Shown: positions 52,928 through 61,854, numbered from the stretch's first letter. The stretch is DNA of 64,000 nucleotides from Luteitalea pratensis (GCF_001618865.1 NZ_CP015136.1:62001-126000), one strand, 5' to 3'. A program made the numbers and translations. The notes: a model not told the origin generated them from the letters alone.

Positions 52928-54001
52928 TCAGCGGACCTTGACTTTGTTGAGGCGCGTGGCCGTCGCCGGGTCGTCGCGATCCTGCCGCCATGTCGGATGC
53001 GCAAAATGAATCACGGCATCGCCGTTGTGCGACACGACGGCGTTGTCGAACACCAGGCTCCCGATCCGCCGCCAGTTCCGGAATGTGCGGCGCACGCGGA
53101 ACGGCGTGCCCGACGTGTCCCCATCGTCGGTGACATCGATCGTGAACGTCAGGGTCCGCTTCGGCACCGGGTCGCCGCGGTCGAAGATCTGGGCCATGAC
53201 TTCGTCGCGCACGTCGAGGTCCTCCCCGGCAATGACGGGTTGCTCGGGTGCGACGAGCAATCGCATGAAGGCCGGTGCCCGTGTTGGCTCGTCGCCTGCC
53301 TTCCCCAACTCCGCAATCGGATAGAGCTGGCGGATGGTTGGCTCCGCGTCCACGCGCCTGAACACGGACGCCACCTTGATCAGCAGCGTCCCGGCGGGGC
53401 CGCGGCGGAAGACGGTCACGTCTGGCGCGTTGCGCAGTTCGGCGGCATTGATCGAATCGCTTCGCTCCCCACCGATGTCCTGCTGCGTGATGAAGTTCGC
53501 GGTTCGTAGCGGCATGTGGTGGTCGGGGTCCATCGTTGGAAACAGCTTGCCGACCAGCGCCAGCGATCGAATCCGACCGCGCCGGTTCCCTCCTCCTCCG
53601 CTCGAGTACCGGGCGACCACGAGTGCCTTACTGGCTCGACGGAAATAGCCGGAATACGGCGTGTCTTCGGTGATCTGCCAGCGGCCCACAAGGCAGACGC
53701 CGGTTGGGTGAAGGAAGCGCGCGAACCCCTTCCGATCCGATCCCCATCGCAGGTCGGCAGCGGAGTCGAGCGTTCGTGCGGACGCGCCCTCGAAGCGGGA
53801 AGACCTGCCACGGGCAAGAAGTCCGCCGAAGACGCTCTTGATGGTCTGTTCCCGATCCGGCAGCGGCGGTTCGCCTTCCCGACCCCACACCGTTTGATAC
53901 GGGTTTGCAAACAGCGCATCGACGACGTCCCGGAAGCGCGATCCGGAGTACCGGCGGTCTTCATCGGTGAACTGTTCCGGCCCGGTGAGCTCGTCAGTCA
54001 T
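52928..54001 (-). CDS. Catalase-fold (SrpA/AOS-like) protein
   Basis: A 357-residue protein. The central part resembles the catalase-related superfamily: HPTGVCLVGRWQITEDTPYS, KALVVARYSSGGGGNRRGRI, RSLALVGKLFPTMDPDHHMP and RTANFITQQDIGG correspond to the heme-binding and active-site strands of catalase-like proteins (compare GVFxxGKxYPVxARFS and the DxRGFAxKF block). Those members usually bind heme and may act on organic peroxides. No signal peptide is seen. Its start is divergent from the CBS-nuo block, sharing a 189-base intergenic region. Confidence 0.6.
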   Translation of the reverse strand: MTDELTGPEQFTDEDRRYSGSRFRDVVDALFANPYQTVWGREGEPPLPDREQTIKSVFGGLLARGRSSRFEGASARTLDSAADLRWGSDRKGFARFLHPTGVCLVGRWQITEDTPYSGYFRRASKALVVARYSSGGGGNRRGRIRSLALVGKLFPTMDPDHHMPLRTANFITQQDIGGERSDSINAAELRNAPDVTVFRRGPAGTLLIKVASVFRRVDAEPTIRQLYPIAELGKAGDEPTRAPAFMRLLVAPEQPVIAGEDLDVRDEVMAQIFDRGDPVPKRTLTFTIDVTDDGDTSGTPFRVRRTFRNWRRIGSLVFDNAVVSHNGDAVIHFAHPTWRQDRDDPATATRLNKVKVR

Positions 54002-54113
54002 TGCGACCTCCCACCAGAACTCTAGCGCTTCCGCCGACGCCGTTGCCCGCCGTCGTCACCGATGAGTACGCGGTGCGTCCCTCACCGCCGGATCTCTCCC
54101 CCTGGTCATCCCG

Positions 54114-54143
54114 TTGCCGACCGGCGCCGTTTGTGCCTACAAT
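54114..54143 (+). promoter_or_regulatory. Probable promoter of the CBS-nuo block
   Basis: A -35 box TTGCCG (54114-54119) and a -10 box TACAAT (54138-54143) are 18 bases apart. A start near 54150 gives a leader of about 40 bases to the GTG at 54191. The same -35 and spacing occur upstream of tRNA-Gln. Confidence 0.55.
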
Positions 54144-54190
54144 GCCGCCCTCAATCAAGCAATCGACACACCTCATCAAGGGGGTCGCTG

Positions 54191-54640
54191 GTGAAACTCC
54201 ACGACTCGGTTGACCGCATCCTCAGGCAAAAGGGATCCGGGGTGTATTCCATCAGTCCCGACGAGACCGTCTACAAGGCTCTCGAGACGCTGGAAGAAAA
54301 GAACGTCGGAGCCCTCCTCGTCATGTCCGGCGACACGCTCGTCGGGCTTCTCTCCGAGCGCGACTACGTTCGCAAGGTCAAGCTCAAGGGCCATTCCTCG
54401 ACAGAGCTGAAGGTCAGCGAAATCATGTCGACCCCGGTTGTCAGCGTCACATCGACGGCGACCGTGGATGAGTGCATGCACCGCATGACGAACAAGCGCT
54501 GCCGCCACCTCCCCGTCGTCGACGACGGGAAGGTCGTCGGTGTGCTCTCGATTGGCGATCTCGTCAACTGGATCATGTCGGTTCAGGACGCCACGATCCA
54601 TCAGCTCGAGGACTACATTTGCGGCAAGTACCCCGCCTAG
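54191..54640 (+). CDS. CBS-domain pair protein at the head of the nuo block
   Basis: A 149-residue protein from GTG 54191 (gggg box upstream), consisting of a tandem CBS pair: residues 10-65 (VYSISPDETVYKALETLEEK, GALLVMSGDTLVGLLSERDY) and 75-130 (MSTPVVSVTSTATVDECMHR, RHLPVVDDGKVVGVLSIGDL). Such Bateman modules bind adenine nucleotides or SAM. It ends five bases before nuoJ, so it is very likely co-transcribed with the complex I genes. A role as an energy-charge sensor for the complex is an inference from position only. Confidence 0.92.
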   Translation: MKLHDSVDRILRQKGSGVYSISPDETVYKALETLEEKNVGALLVMSGDTLVGLLSERDYVRKVKLKGHSSTELKVSEIMSTPVVSVTSTATVDECMHRMTNKRCRHLPVVDDGKVVGVLSIGDLVNWIMSVQDATIHQLEDYICGKYPA

Positions 54641-54644
54641 TCCG

Positions 54645-55163
54645 ATGGGAACCCTTGCGGGACAGGCGGCCTTCTATTACCTAGCGGCAGCCAGCATCGC
54701 CAGCGCGGCGCTGGCTGTCACACGCAGCAATCCGATCCACAGCATGCTGTGGGTCCTCGCCCTGTTCCTGCACGTCGCAGGGATATTCGTGCTCGTCGGC
54801 GCCCAGTTCCTGGCGGCGGTGCAGGTCATCGTCTACGCGGGCGCCATCCTCGTCTTCTATCTGTTCTTCGTCATGCTGCTCGATCTGCCGAGCGAAACGG
54901 CGGCGCGCCGTTTCGGTGCCCATTGGCCGCTGGCCGCCGCAGCCGGAGCGGTCTTTGCCTTCCTCCTGATGCGCTGGTACCAACCGGGACTGGCGACACC
55001 GACGCCGGCCGCGACTGTTGACGCTGCGCCGATGCCGCACGTTGCGGCCGTCGGAATGCTGCTCTTCACCGAGTTTGCGCTGCCCTTCGAAGTCGTATCG
55101 CTGGTGCTCCTGGTGGCCATCCTCGGTGCTGTCGTCGTCGCCCGAAGAAAGACAGCGTCCTGA
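54645..55163 (+). CDS. nuoJ: NADH-quinone oxidoreductase subunit J
   Basis: A 172-residue membrane subunit from ATG 54645 with five helices. The conserved NPIHSMLWVLALFLHVAGIF, FLAAVQVIVYAGAILVFYLF (with the pi-bulge helix) and the final VVSLVLLVAILGAVVVARR are diagnostic. NuoJ links the quinone-binding arm to the antiporter chain. The stop overlaps the nuoK start by one base (TGATG). Confidence 0.95.
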   Translation: MGTLAGQAAFYYLAAASIASAALAVTRSNPIHSMLWVLALFLHVAGIFVLVGAQFLAAVQVIVYAGAILVFYLFFVMLLDLPSETAARRFGAHWPLAAAAGAVFAFLLMRWYQPGLATPTPAATVDAAPMPHVAAVGMLLFTEFALPFEVVSLVLLVAILGAVVVARRKTAS

Positions 55164-55465
55164 TGGTGACCACGGGCGCGTTGCTGGGGCTCAGCGCGAT
55201 CCTCTTCGGGATTGGCCTGGTCGGCTTCCTCAGCCGGCGCAACATCATCCTCATGCTCGTCTCCCTCGAGATCATGCTCAATGCCGTCAACGTCAATTTC
55301 GCGGCTTTCGGTCATCACCTGCTCGAGGAGCGCGGCCAGATCCTCGCGCTCTTTGTCATCGCCGTGGCGGCGGCCGAAGCGGCGATCGGCCTGGGACTGG
55401 TCATCGCGCTGGCTCGCAACAGGCCCGATGTCAGGATCGAGCACCTGACCGAGTTGAAGTGGTGA
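55163..55465 (+). CDS. nuoK: NADH-quinone oxidoreductase subunit K
   Basis: A 100-residue, three-helix subunit. NIILMLVSLEIMLNAVNVNF carries the conserved membrane glutamate of the first channel, and FVIAVAAAEAAIGLGLVIAL the second. It forms part of the proton channel between NuoJ and the antiporter-like subunits. Its stop overlaps the next gene's GTG start. Confidence 0.96.
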   Translation: MVTTGALLGLSAILFGIGLVGFLSRRNIILMLVSLEIMLNAVNVNFAAFGHHLLEERGQILALFVIAVAAAEAAIGLGLVIALARNRPDVRIEHLTELKW

Positions 55466-56922
55466 GTACGCCACTCCTGGCGATTCTCGTGGCCGCGGCA
55501 GCCGCCCTGCTTGTCGTCGCCACTGGAGAACGACGACGCAATGTGAGGGAGTTCTGGTCGGTGGCGGCGGGAGTCCTGCAGTTCGGGCTGGTCGCGTCGA
55601 TGGCTCCGCAAGTGATTGCGGGGGCTACTCCGGAAGGTGTGCTCGTCCAGCTTGTTCCCGGCGTGACGATCGCATTTCGTGCCGATGGCCTGGGCCTGTT
55701 GTTTGCCCTGGGCGCATCGCTTCTCTGGATAGCCACGTCGTTCTACTCGATCGGCTACGTGCGCACGCTCGGTGAGCACGCGCAAACTCGCTACTTCGCC
55801 TGCTTCGCACTGGCGCTTTCGGCGACGATGGGCGTGGCATTTGCCGCCAACCTGTTCACCCTGTTCCTGTTCTATGAAGCACTGACGCTGGCCACATATG
55901 CACTCGTCGCACACAAGGAGACACCGGAAGCCAGGGCGGGCGCCCGCAAGTACGTCGTCTATCTGTTGGGGGCCGCCAAGCTGTTACTGCTGCCCGCGAT
56001 CGTCCTGACCTATCAAGTGGCAGGGACCCTCGACTTCCGGCCCGGAGGCATCCTGCCGGCCGGCCAGGTAGCTGCTCACCCGACGCTGCTTGCGATCGTC
56101 TTCGCGCTGTTCATGTTCGGCCTCGCAAAGAACGCTGTCATGCCGCTGCATGGCTGGCTGCCGGCAGCGATGGTAGCGCCGACGCCGGTCAGCGCGCTCC
56201 TGCACGCGGTGGCCGTCGTCAAGACCGGAGTCTTCGCCACGCTTCGCGTCTTCCTGTTCGTCTTCGGCACGGAATCGATGCGACAGCTCGGCGTCGATAC
56301 GATTGCCATGGGTTTCGCTTCTGCGACGATTCTCCTGGCCTCGGTCCTGGCGCTCTATCAGGACAACCTGAAGGCCAGGCTCGCGTTCTCGACGATCAGC
56401 CAGCTCTCCTACATCGTTCTGGGAGGAGCGCTGCTCACCACCAGCGGGATCGTCGGCGGCATCGCCCACATCACCAATCACGCGGTGTCGAAGATCACGC
56501 TCTTCTTCTGCGCCGGCTCCATCTACGCGTCGGCTCACAAGACCGACGTCAGCCAGATGTCGGGGCTCGCCAGGAAGATGCCGTGGACGATGGCGGCGTT
56601 TGCCATCGCCTCGTTGAGCCTGGTCGGCATTCCTCCGTCGTCCGGCTTCATCTCGAAGTGGTATCTCGCGGTGGGATCGGTCGAGCGCGGAAACCCGTGG
56701 GTGCTGGCCGTGCTGCTGGTCAGCTCGCTGCTGAACGCGGCTTATCTCGGTCCGGTCGTGTACAAGGCGTACTTCGAGGTGCCGACAGCGAGCCACGATC
56801 ACGATCACATTCGCGAAATGCCGTTGATGGTGGTCCCGATGGTGTTCAGTGCCGTCCTCAGCCTGCTGCTGGGCATGTATCCCGATCCGGTGCTGAAGTT
56901 GGCGGGAATGGTGAAGCCGTGA
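55462..56922 (+). CDS. Antiporter-like subunit (MrpD/NuoM type) in complex I cluster
   Basis: A 486-residue protein from GTG 55462 (overlap of 4 with nuoK). It is a proton-translocating antiporter-like subunit with about 14 helices. The TM5 glutamate is Glu139 in LFYEALTLATYAL. The TM7-8 region FGLAKNAVMPLHGWLPAAMV keeps the lysine and histidine, and HAVAVVKTGVF has the next lysine. LSLVGIPPSSGFISKW lies near the C-terminus. It is nearer to MrpD/HyfB-type than to NuoL, lacking the long C-terminal arm. This is an extra module not found in standard nuo operons. Confidence 0.85.
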   Translation: MSTPLLAILVAAAAALLVVATGERRRNVREFWSVAAGVLQFGLVASMAPQVIAGATPEGVLVQLVPGVTIAFRADGLGLLFALGASLLWIATSFYSIGYVRTLGEHAQTRYFACFALALSATMGVAFAANLFTLFLFYEALTLATYALVAHKETPEARAGARKYVVYLLGAAKLLLLPAIVLTYQVAGTLDFRPGGILPAGQVAAHPTLLAIVFALFMFGLAKNAVMPLHGWLPAAMVAPTPVSALLHAVAVVKTGVFATLRVFLFVFGTESMRQLGVDTIAMGFASATILLASVLALYQDNLKARLAFSTISQLSYIVLGGALLTTSGIVGGIAHITNHAVSKITLFFCAGSIYASAHKTDVSQMSGLARKMPWTMAAFAIASLSLVGIPPSSGFISKWYLAVGSVERGNPWVLAVLLVSSLLNAAYLGPVVYKAYFEVPTASHDHDHIREMPLMVVPMVFSAVLSLLLGMYPDPVLKLAGMVKP

Positions 56923-57140
56923 AGCTCAAGCGCGCGTTCTACGCATCGTTGGTGGTGCTCGCCCTTGCCGAGGCGATTGCCCCGTGGATCCTCTACGACG
57001 AGCACGCTCACTTCGCCTTCGAGGACTGGCCCGCGTTCGGCTCCGTCTATGGCTTCTTCTCCTGTGTCGCGATCATCCTCGTCTCGAAGTTCCTTGGGAA
57101 GCACTGGCTGATGCGCCCGGAGGACTCCTATGAGTCCTGA
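56919..57140 (+). CDS. Small two-helix membrane protein between the antiporter-like genes
   Basis: A 73-residue protein from GTG 56919, overlapping the previous stop (GTGA) and the next start by 11 bases. Helix 1 is ASLVVLALAEAIAPWIL. A conserved-looking loop (YDEHAHFAFEDWPAFGSVYG) precedes helix 2 (FFSCVAIILVSKFLGKHWLM) and a charged tail. Similar small proteins occur beside Mrp-like antiporter genes in other bacteria as I recall, but the function is not established. Tight packing suggests a structural subunit of the complex. Confidence 0.8.
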   Translation: MKLKRAFYASLVVLALAEAIAPWILYDEHAHFAFEDWPAFGSVYGFFSCVAIILVSKFLGKHWLMRPEDSYES

Positions 57141-58896
57141 GTGGATTCATCCAGGCCTCGTGCTGATTGCCGGCGCGTGGCTCATCCCGCTGCTCGGGGG
57201 CACGGCCAAGCGCGTCGCCATGATCCTGGTGCCGGCCGTTGCGCTGATCGACTGCCTGCTCCTGCAGCCGGGAACCTATGGCGTGGTGCACTTTGTCGGG
57301 CAGGATCTGACGTTCGGCCGTGTCGATCGATTGAGCCTCGTGTTCGCGTACGTATTCGCGCTGATGACCCTCGTGGGCATGGTGTACGCGCTTCACGTGA
57401 ACGACGACGCGCAGCACGTGTCGGCGCTGACCTACGCGGGTAGCGCGCTCGGAATCACATTCGCGGGAGACTTCCTGTCGCTCTTCCTGTTCTGGGAACT
57501 GGCGGCGGTATCGGCGGTGATGCTGGTATGGCTGCGCCGCGAACGCACCGCGGTGGCAGCGGGGTTCCGGTATCTGCTCGTCCACGTGTTCGGCGGGTTG
57601 TGCCTGCTCGGGGGGATCGTCCTCTACTGGTCGGATTCCGGATCGCTCGCGTTCGTTGACATGTCGGCCCACGCGGGGACTACCGCGTTTGCGCTGATCC
57701 TCGTCGCCTTCCTCCTCAATGCAGCGGTGCCGCCGCTGGGCGCCTGGCTGCCTGACGCCTATCCAGAGGCCACCGTCACGGGCGCCGTCTTTCTGACGGC
57801 GTTCACCACGAAGTCGGCGGTCTATGCCCTGGTGCGGGGATTCGCGGGCACCGAGCTCCTGGTGTGGTCGGGCGCCGCGATGGCGGTCTATGGCGTCGTG
57901 TACGCCGTGCTCGAGAACGATGCCAGGAGGCTGCTCGCGTACCACATCATCAGCCAGGTGGGCTACATGGTGTGCGGCGTCGGCCTTGGCACGGAGATGG
58001 CGCTGAACGGCACGACCGCACACGCGTTCTCGCACATCCTCTACAAGGCACTGCTCTTCATGGGCGCTGGTGCGGTGCTGGAGGTCACGGGCCGGAGAAA
58101 ACTGAGCGAGATGGGCGGCCTTCACAAGACCATGCCCGTGACGCTCGGTCTCTACATGATTGGCGCGTTCGCCATTTCAGCCGTGCCGTTGTTCAGCGGC
58201 TTCGTCAGCAAGTCGATGGTCGTGTCCGCGGCCGGCGAATCCCACAGGGCGGCGATCTTCCTGACGCTGACGCTGGCCTCGGCGGGGACGTTCCTGCATA
58301 CGGGACTCAAGCTTCCGTATTACATGTTCTTCGGTCGTGATCGCGGTCTCGCTGCTCACGAGCCGCCGTCGAACATGCTCGTCGCGATGGGCCTGGCCGC
58401 GGCCGCCTGCATCATCATTGGCGTCTTTCCGGGCCTGCTGTACGCGCAACTGCCGTACCACGTCGATTACGCGCCCTACACGGTACGCCACGTGCTGTCG
58501 ACGCTCGGCGTGCTCAGCTTTACGGCGCTCGGGTTCTTCGCCCTGCTGTCCCACCTCGACCCAGAGCCCACGATCAGTCTCGACACGGACTGGTTCTACC
58601 GGCGGGGTCTGTCGACGGCAATGGCTCATAGCTATTCCGCGCTCGTGCGCGTGGAGAACGCTCTCGCGCTCGTCTATGAGGGTTTCGTTGGGCGCCTGCT
58701 GCTGGGTACCGCAGCCCGGCTGCGTCAGGTCGACGCGTCTGTCGTGGACCGCGCCGCCGAGGGCATCGGCAACATTACCGACGCCGTGAGCCAGAGCCTG
58801 AAGCTGGTGGTAACCGGTCATGCTCAGCATCACGGGCTCATGATGGCGGCCGGCGTGCTGATCGCCATGGCCATTGCCCTGTTCGCACGACAATGA
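57130..58896 (+). CDS. Second antiporter-like subunit with C-terminal extension
   Basis: A 588-residue membrane protein. The TM5 glutamate is Glu123 in FLFWELAAVSAVML. In TM7 the usual lysine is replaced by Asn in AFLLNAAVPPLGAWLPDAYP, while the TM8 lysine remains (FTTKSAVYALV). GAVPLFSGFVSKS-like motifs (AVPLFSGFVSKSMVV) follow. Beyond the barrel, residues 470-588 form an amphipathic stretch (DWFYRRGLSTAMAHSYSALV) and a last helix, reminiscent of the NuoL lateral arm. It may take the place of NuoL, which is otherwise absent from the visible cluster. Confidence 0.85.
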   Translation: MSPEWIHPGLVLIAGAWLIPLLGGTAKRVAMILVPAVALIDCLLLQPGTYGVVHFVGQDLTFGRVDRLSLVFAYVFALMTLVGMVYALHVNDDAQHVSALTYAGSALGITFAGDFLSLFLFWELAAVSAVMLVWLRRERTAVAAGFRYLLVHVFGGLCLLGGIVLYWSDSGSLAFVDMSAHAGTTAFALILVAFLLNAAVPPLGAWLPDAYPEATVTGAVFLTAFTTKSAVYALVRGFAGTELLVWSGAAMAVYGVVYAVLENDARRLLAYHIISQVGYMVCGVGLGTEMALNGTTAHAFSHILYKALLFMGAGAVLEVTGRRKLSEMGGLHKTMPVTLGLYMIGAFAISAVPLFSGFVSKSMVVSAAGESHRAAIFLTLTLASAGTFLHTGLKLPYYMFFGRDRGLAAHEPPSNMLVAMGLAAAACIIIGVFPGLLYAQLPYHVDYAPYTVRHVLSTLGVLSFTALGFFALLSHLDPEPTISLDTDWFYRRGLSTAMAHSYSALVRVENALALVYEGFVGRLLLGTAARLRQVDASVVDRAAEGIGNITDAVSQSLKLVVTGHAQHHGLMMAAGVLIAMAIALFARQ

Positions 58897-60371
58897 CGTA
58901 TCCAGTCCTTACGGCATCGACGTTCCTGCCGTCAGTAGGGGCGGCTCTCATCTTCCTGTGCCCCGTGCGACTGGCGCGCTGGATCGCGCTCGTGACGACG
59001 ATCGCCACGCTGGCGGTGTCGGCACCGCTCTACCTGTCGTTCGACAAGACCTCGAGCGCTCTCCAGTTCGTCGAGAGCCGGCCATGGATCCCGTCCTGGA
59101 ACGTGGCCTACGGCATGGGTGTCGACGGCATCAGCCTGCCGTTCATCGGCCTCTCGGCATTTGTCAGCGTGCTGTGCGTCGCCGTGTCGTGGAATGCCAT
59201 CCAGGTGCGGGTGTGGGAGTTCTACGCGACGTTGCTCGTTGCCGAGACGGCGATGATCGGATTGTTTGCGGCGACGAACTTCTTTCTCTTCTACATGTTC
59301 TGGGAACTCATGGTCGTTCCCATGTTCCTGCTCATCGGCGTGTGGGGAGGGACGGGCCGCGTTCACGCCGCGCTGAAGTTCCTCATCTTCACGCTGGCGG
59401 GGAGCCTGTTGATGCTCGTCGGTCTCATCTCGCTGCTGCACACGAGCGGCACGCTCGACTTCGAGGCGCTGGCGAGGACCGACCTCGGGCTGACACAACA
59501 GGCGTGGCTCTTCGTCGCGTTCTCGGCCGCCTTCGCGGTAAAGGTGCCGATGTTCCCCGTGCATACATGGCTTCCGGATGCGCACACCGAGGCACCGACT
59601 GCCGGGAGCGTGATCCTGGCCGGGATCCTGTTGAAGATGGGCGGCTACGGGTTGCTGCGGATTGCGTTGCCGATCCTCTCTGATGCCGTCCGCCTGTTCC
59701 TGACGCCGATGCTGGTGTTATCAGGGGTCGCGATCGTCTACGGCGCGTACGTGACGCTGGCCCAGACCGATATCAAGCGCCTCATTGCGTACTCGAGCAT
59801 CAGTCACATGGGCTTTGTGACGCTCGGAATCTTCTCGCTCGACCGCAGCGGCATCGAGGGCGCCATCCTGCAGATGATCAATCACGGGATCATCACCGGC
59901 GCTCTCTTCCTGTGCGTGGGAATGATCTACGAGCGTACTCACACCCGCGACGTCGCGAAGTACGGGGGACTGTTCAAGGTCGCGCCAATCTACTCGACGT
60001 TCCTCGCGATCTTCTGTCTCGCCGCTGCAGGCACGCCAGGGCTCAATTCATTCGTCGGGGAATTTCTCATCATTCTCGGGGCGATCAGGGTCTGGCCGTT
60101 GATCGGCGCGATGGCAGTGTGGGGTGTCGCGCTGGGCGCTGCCTATGTGCTGTGGCTGTTCTACCGGATGGTCATCGGCGAGCTCGGTCCAGGTGTGCAG
60201 GGAGTGCGACTGGACCTCAACATCCGCGAAGTCGTGACCCTCGCGCCGTTGGTCGCGCTGGCTGTGGTCATCGGCCTCTACCCCGAGTCCGTGCTCGGTG
60301 TCCTTCGCGGGTCGGTCACACAGTTGCTGGCAGACGTGGCCTCGAGCGGCGGAATTGCGGGGCGGCCGTGA
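58893..60371 (+). CDS. nuoM: NADH-quinone oxidoreductase subunit M
   Basis: A 492-residue subunit starting at ATG 58893 (4-base overlap). Key features: TM5 Glu138 in MFWELMVVPMFLLIGVWGG, the TM7 region AFAVKVPMFPVHTWLPDAHT with Lys and His, LLKMGGYGLLR with the TM8 Lys, and SSISHMGFVTLG. All residues for proton transfer are present and the length is standard. It ends in a GTGA overlap with nuoN. Confidence 0.96.
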   Translation: MTYPVLTASTFLPSVGAALIFLCPVRLARWIALVTTIATLAVSAPLYLSFDKTSSALQFVESRPWIPSWNVAYGMGVDGISLPFIGLSAFVSVLCVAVSWNAIQVRVWEFYATLLVAETAMIGLFAATNFFLFYMFWELMVVPMFLLIGVWGGTGRVHAALKFLIFTLAGSLLMLVGLISLLHTSGTLDFEALARTDLGLTQQAWLFVAFSAAFAVKVPMFPVHTWLPDAHTEAPTAGSVILAGILLKMGGYGLLRIALPILSDAVRLFLTPMLVLSGVAIVYGAYVTLAQTDIKRLIAYSSISHMGFVTLGIFSLDRSGIEGAILQMINHGIITGALFLCVGMIYERTHTRDVAKYGGLFKVAPIYSTFLAIFCLAAAGTPGLNSFVGEFLIILGAIRVWPLIGAMAVWGVALGAAYVLWLFYRMVIGELGPGVQGVRLDLNIREVVTLAPLVALAVVIGLYPESVLGVLRGSVTQLLADVASSGGIAGRP

Positions 60372-61783
60372 GAGATCTGCTCGTCCTGCTCCCCGAACTG
60401 GTCCTTGCAGGTGTGGGCCTGGTCCTGATCGTCGCCGCACGTCGGATCACACGCGCAGGTGTTGCCGCAGGCCTGGCGATCGTGGCGGCGGCTGTGGCCG
60501 CCTTCGCTGGCCTTGCCATGGACGTCCCGACCATGGGCTTCGGAGGTACGGTGACAACCGACGGCTACGCCGTGTTCTTCAAGCTGCTCTTCGCGGCGAA
60601 CCTGGCGTTGGTGGCACTCCTGTCGGTGAGGCATTTCGATGCGGAGCGCGTCCGGCCTGCCGAGTACCATGCGCTGCTCGTGCTGGCCACCACAGGAATG
60701 ATGCTGACCGCATCGGCCGTCGAGTTCCTGATGCTGTACCTGGGGCTCGAGCTGATGTCGCTGTGCGCCTATGTGCTGGTCGGCATCACGCGCGACAAGG
60801 CCGTCTCGAATGAGGCGGCGATGAAGTACTTCCTGCTGGGGTCCTTTGCATCGGCCCTGCTGCTGTATGGAATCAGCCTCGTTTATGGCGTGACAGGCGC
60901 GACGGACTTCGCGACAATCGCCGCCCACCTGAAGGCCGGCACCGCGTCGGGCGCTCAGGCGCCATCACCACTGCTGGGAATCGCCGTCGCGCTCATCGTC
61001 GCCGGGCTGGCATTCAAGATTGCGGCAGTCCCGTTCCACGCGTGGGCACCCGATGCCTACGAGGGTGCCAGCACGCCAGTCGCCGGGTTCCTGGCGGCCG
61101 GCTCGAAGGCCGCAGGGCTCGCGGCGCTGGGACGCGTGTGCATGGTGGCATTCGTGTCCGAGCAGGGCGTCTGGTCCTCGATCATGGTCGTGCTCGCCGT
61201 GCTGTCGATGACCGTCGCCAGCCTCCTCGCGCTGGCGCAGACGTCGATGAAGCGGATGCTTGCCTATTCGTCGGTGGCGCATGCCGGGTACGCGTTGCTG
61301 GGTCTCATCGCCGGGACGGCCGACGGCGCCTCGGCGACGATGACGTACGCATTCGTGTATGCATTCATGACGCTCGGGGCATTTGGCATCGTGGTCGGTA
61401 TGGGCGAGCGCGGCGAGACCCTCGACGGCTATCGCGGACTGGCGGCGACCACGCCGTGGACGGCGTGGCTGATGTTCCTGTTCCTGTTGTCGCTGACCGG
61501 CATACCGCCGACGGCCGGATTCGCGGCCAAGTTCGGCGTGATTCTCAGCGCGGTGCAGTCCGGCCATCTCGTCCTGGCCGTTGTCGCCGTGTTGTGCAGC
61601 ATCGTGTCCGCATTCTTCTATCTGCGCGTGGCTGTCCTCATGTTCATGAGCGACGTGCAGACACCGGCGCCCGGCCGCTTTCCGGCAGCAGTGTCGGCGG
61701 CGGTCGTGCTTGCGGCGTTCGTCACGATTGTCGGCGGCATCTTCCCGGGGACCTTCGCCGTCTGGGCGTCGGCACAGCCGTGA
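60368..61783 (+). CDS. nuoN: NADH-quinone oxidoreductase subunit N
   Basis: A 471-residue subunit from GTG 60368. Glu128 in LYLGLELMSLCAYVLVG is the TM5 glutamate, FKIAAVPFHAWAPDAYEGAS holds the TM7 lysine, and SKAAGLAALGR and SSVAHAGYALLG follow the family pattern. It is the antiporter-like subunit nearest the quinone arm. A 71-base gap then precedes nuoA, the only real gap in the block. Confidence 0.95.
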   Translation: MRDLLVLLPELVLAGVGLVLIVAARRITRAGVAAGLAIVAAAVAAFAGLAMDVPTMGFGGTVTTDGYAVFFKLLFAANLALVALLSVRHFDAERVRPAEYHALLVLATTGMMLTASAVEFLMLYLGLELMSLCAYVLVGITRDKAVSNEAAMKYFLLGSFASALLLYGISLVYGVTGATDFATIAAHLKAGTASGAQAPSPLLGIAVALIVAGLAFKIAAVPFHAWAPDAYEGASTPVAGFLAAGSKAAGLAALGRVCMVAFVSEQGVWSSIMVVLAVLSMTVASLLALAQTSMKRMLAYSSVAHAGYALLGLIAGTADGASATMTYAFVYAFMTLGAFGIVVGMGERGETLDGYRGLAATTPWTAWLMFLFLLSLTGIPPTAGFAAKFGVILSAVQSGHLVLAVVAVLCSIVSAFFYLRVAVLMFMSDVQTPAPGRFPAAVSAAVVLAAFVTIVGGIFPGTFAVWASAQP

Positions 61784-61854
61784 ACGGCCCTCGGACCTCG
61801 ACCGAGGCGTAGAATGATGGGGTCTATTCCCATCCGAAAGCGGGGCCTTTGCTG

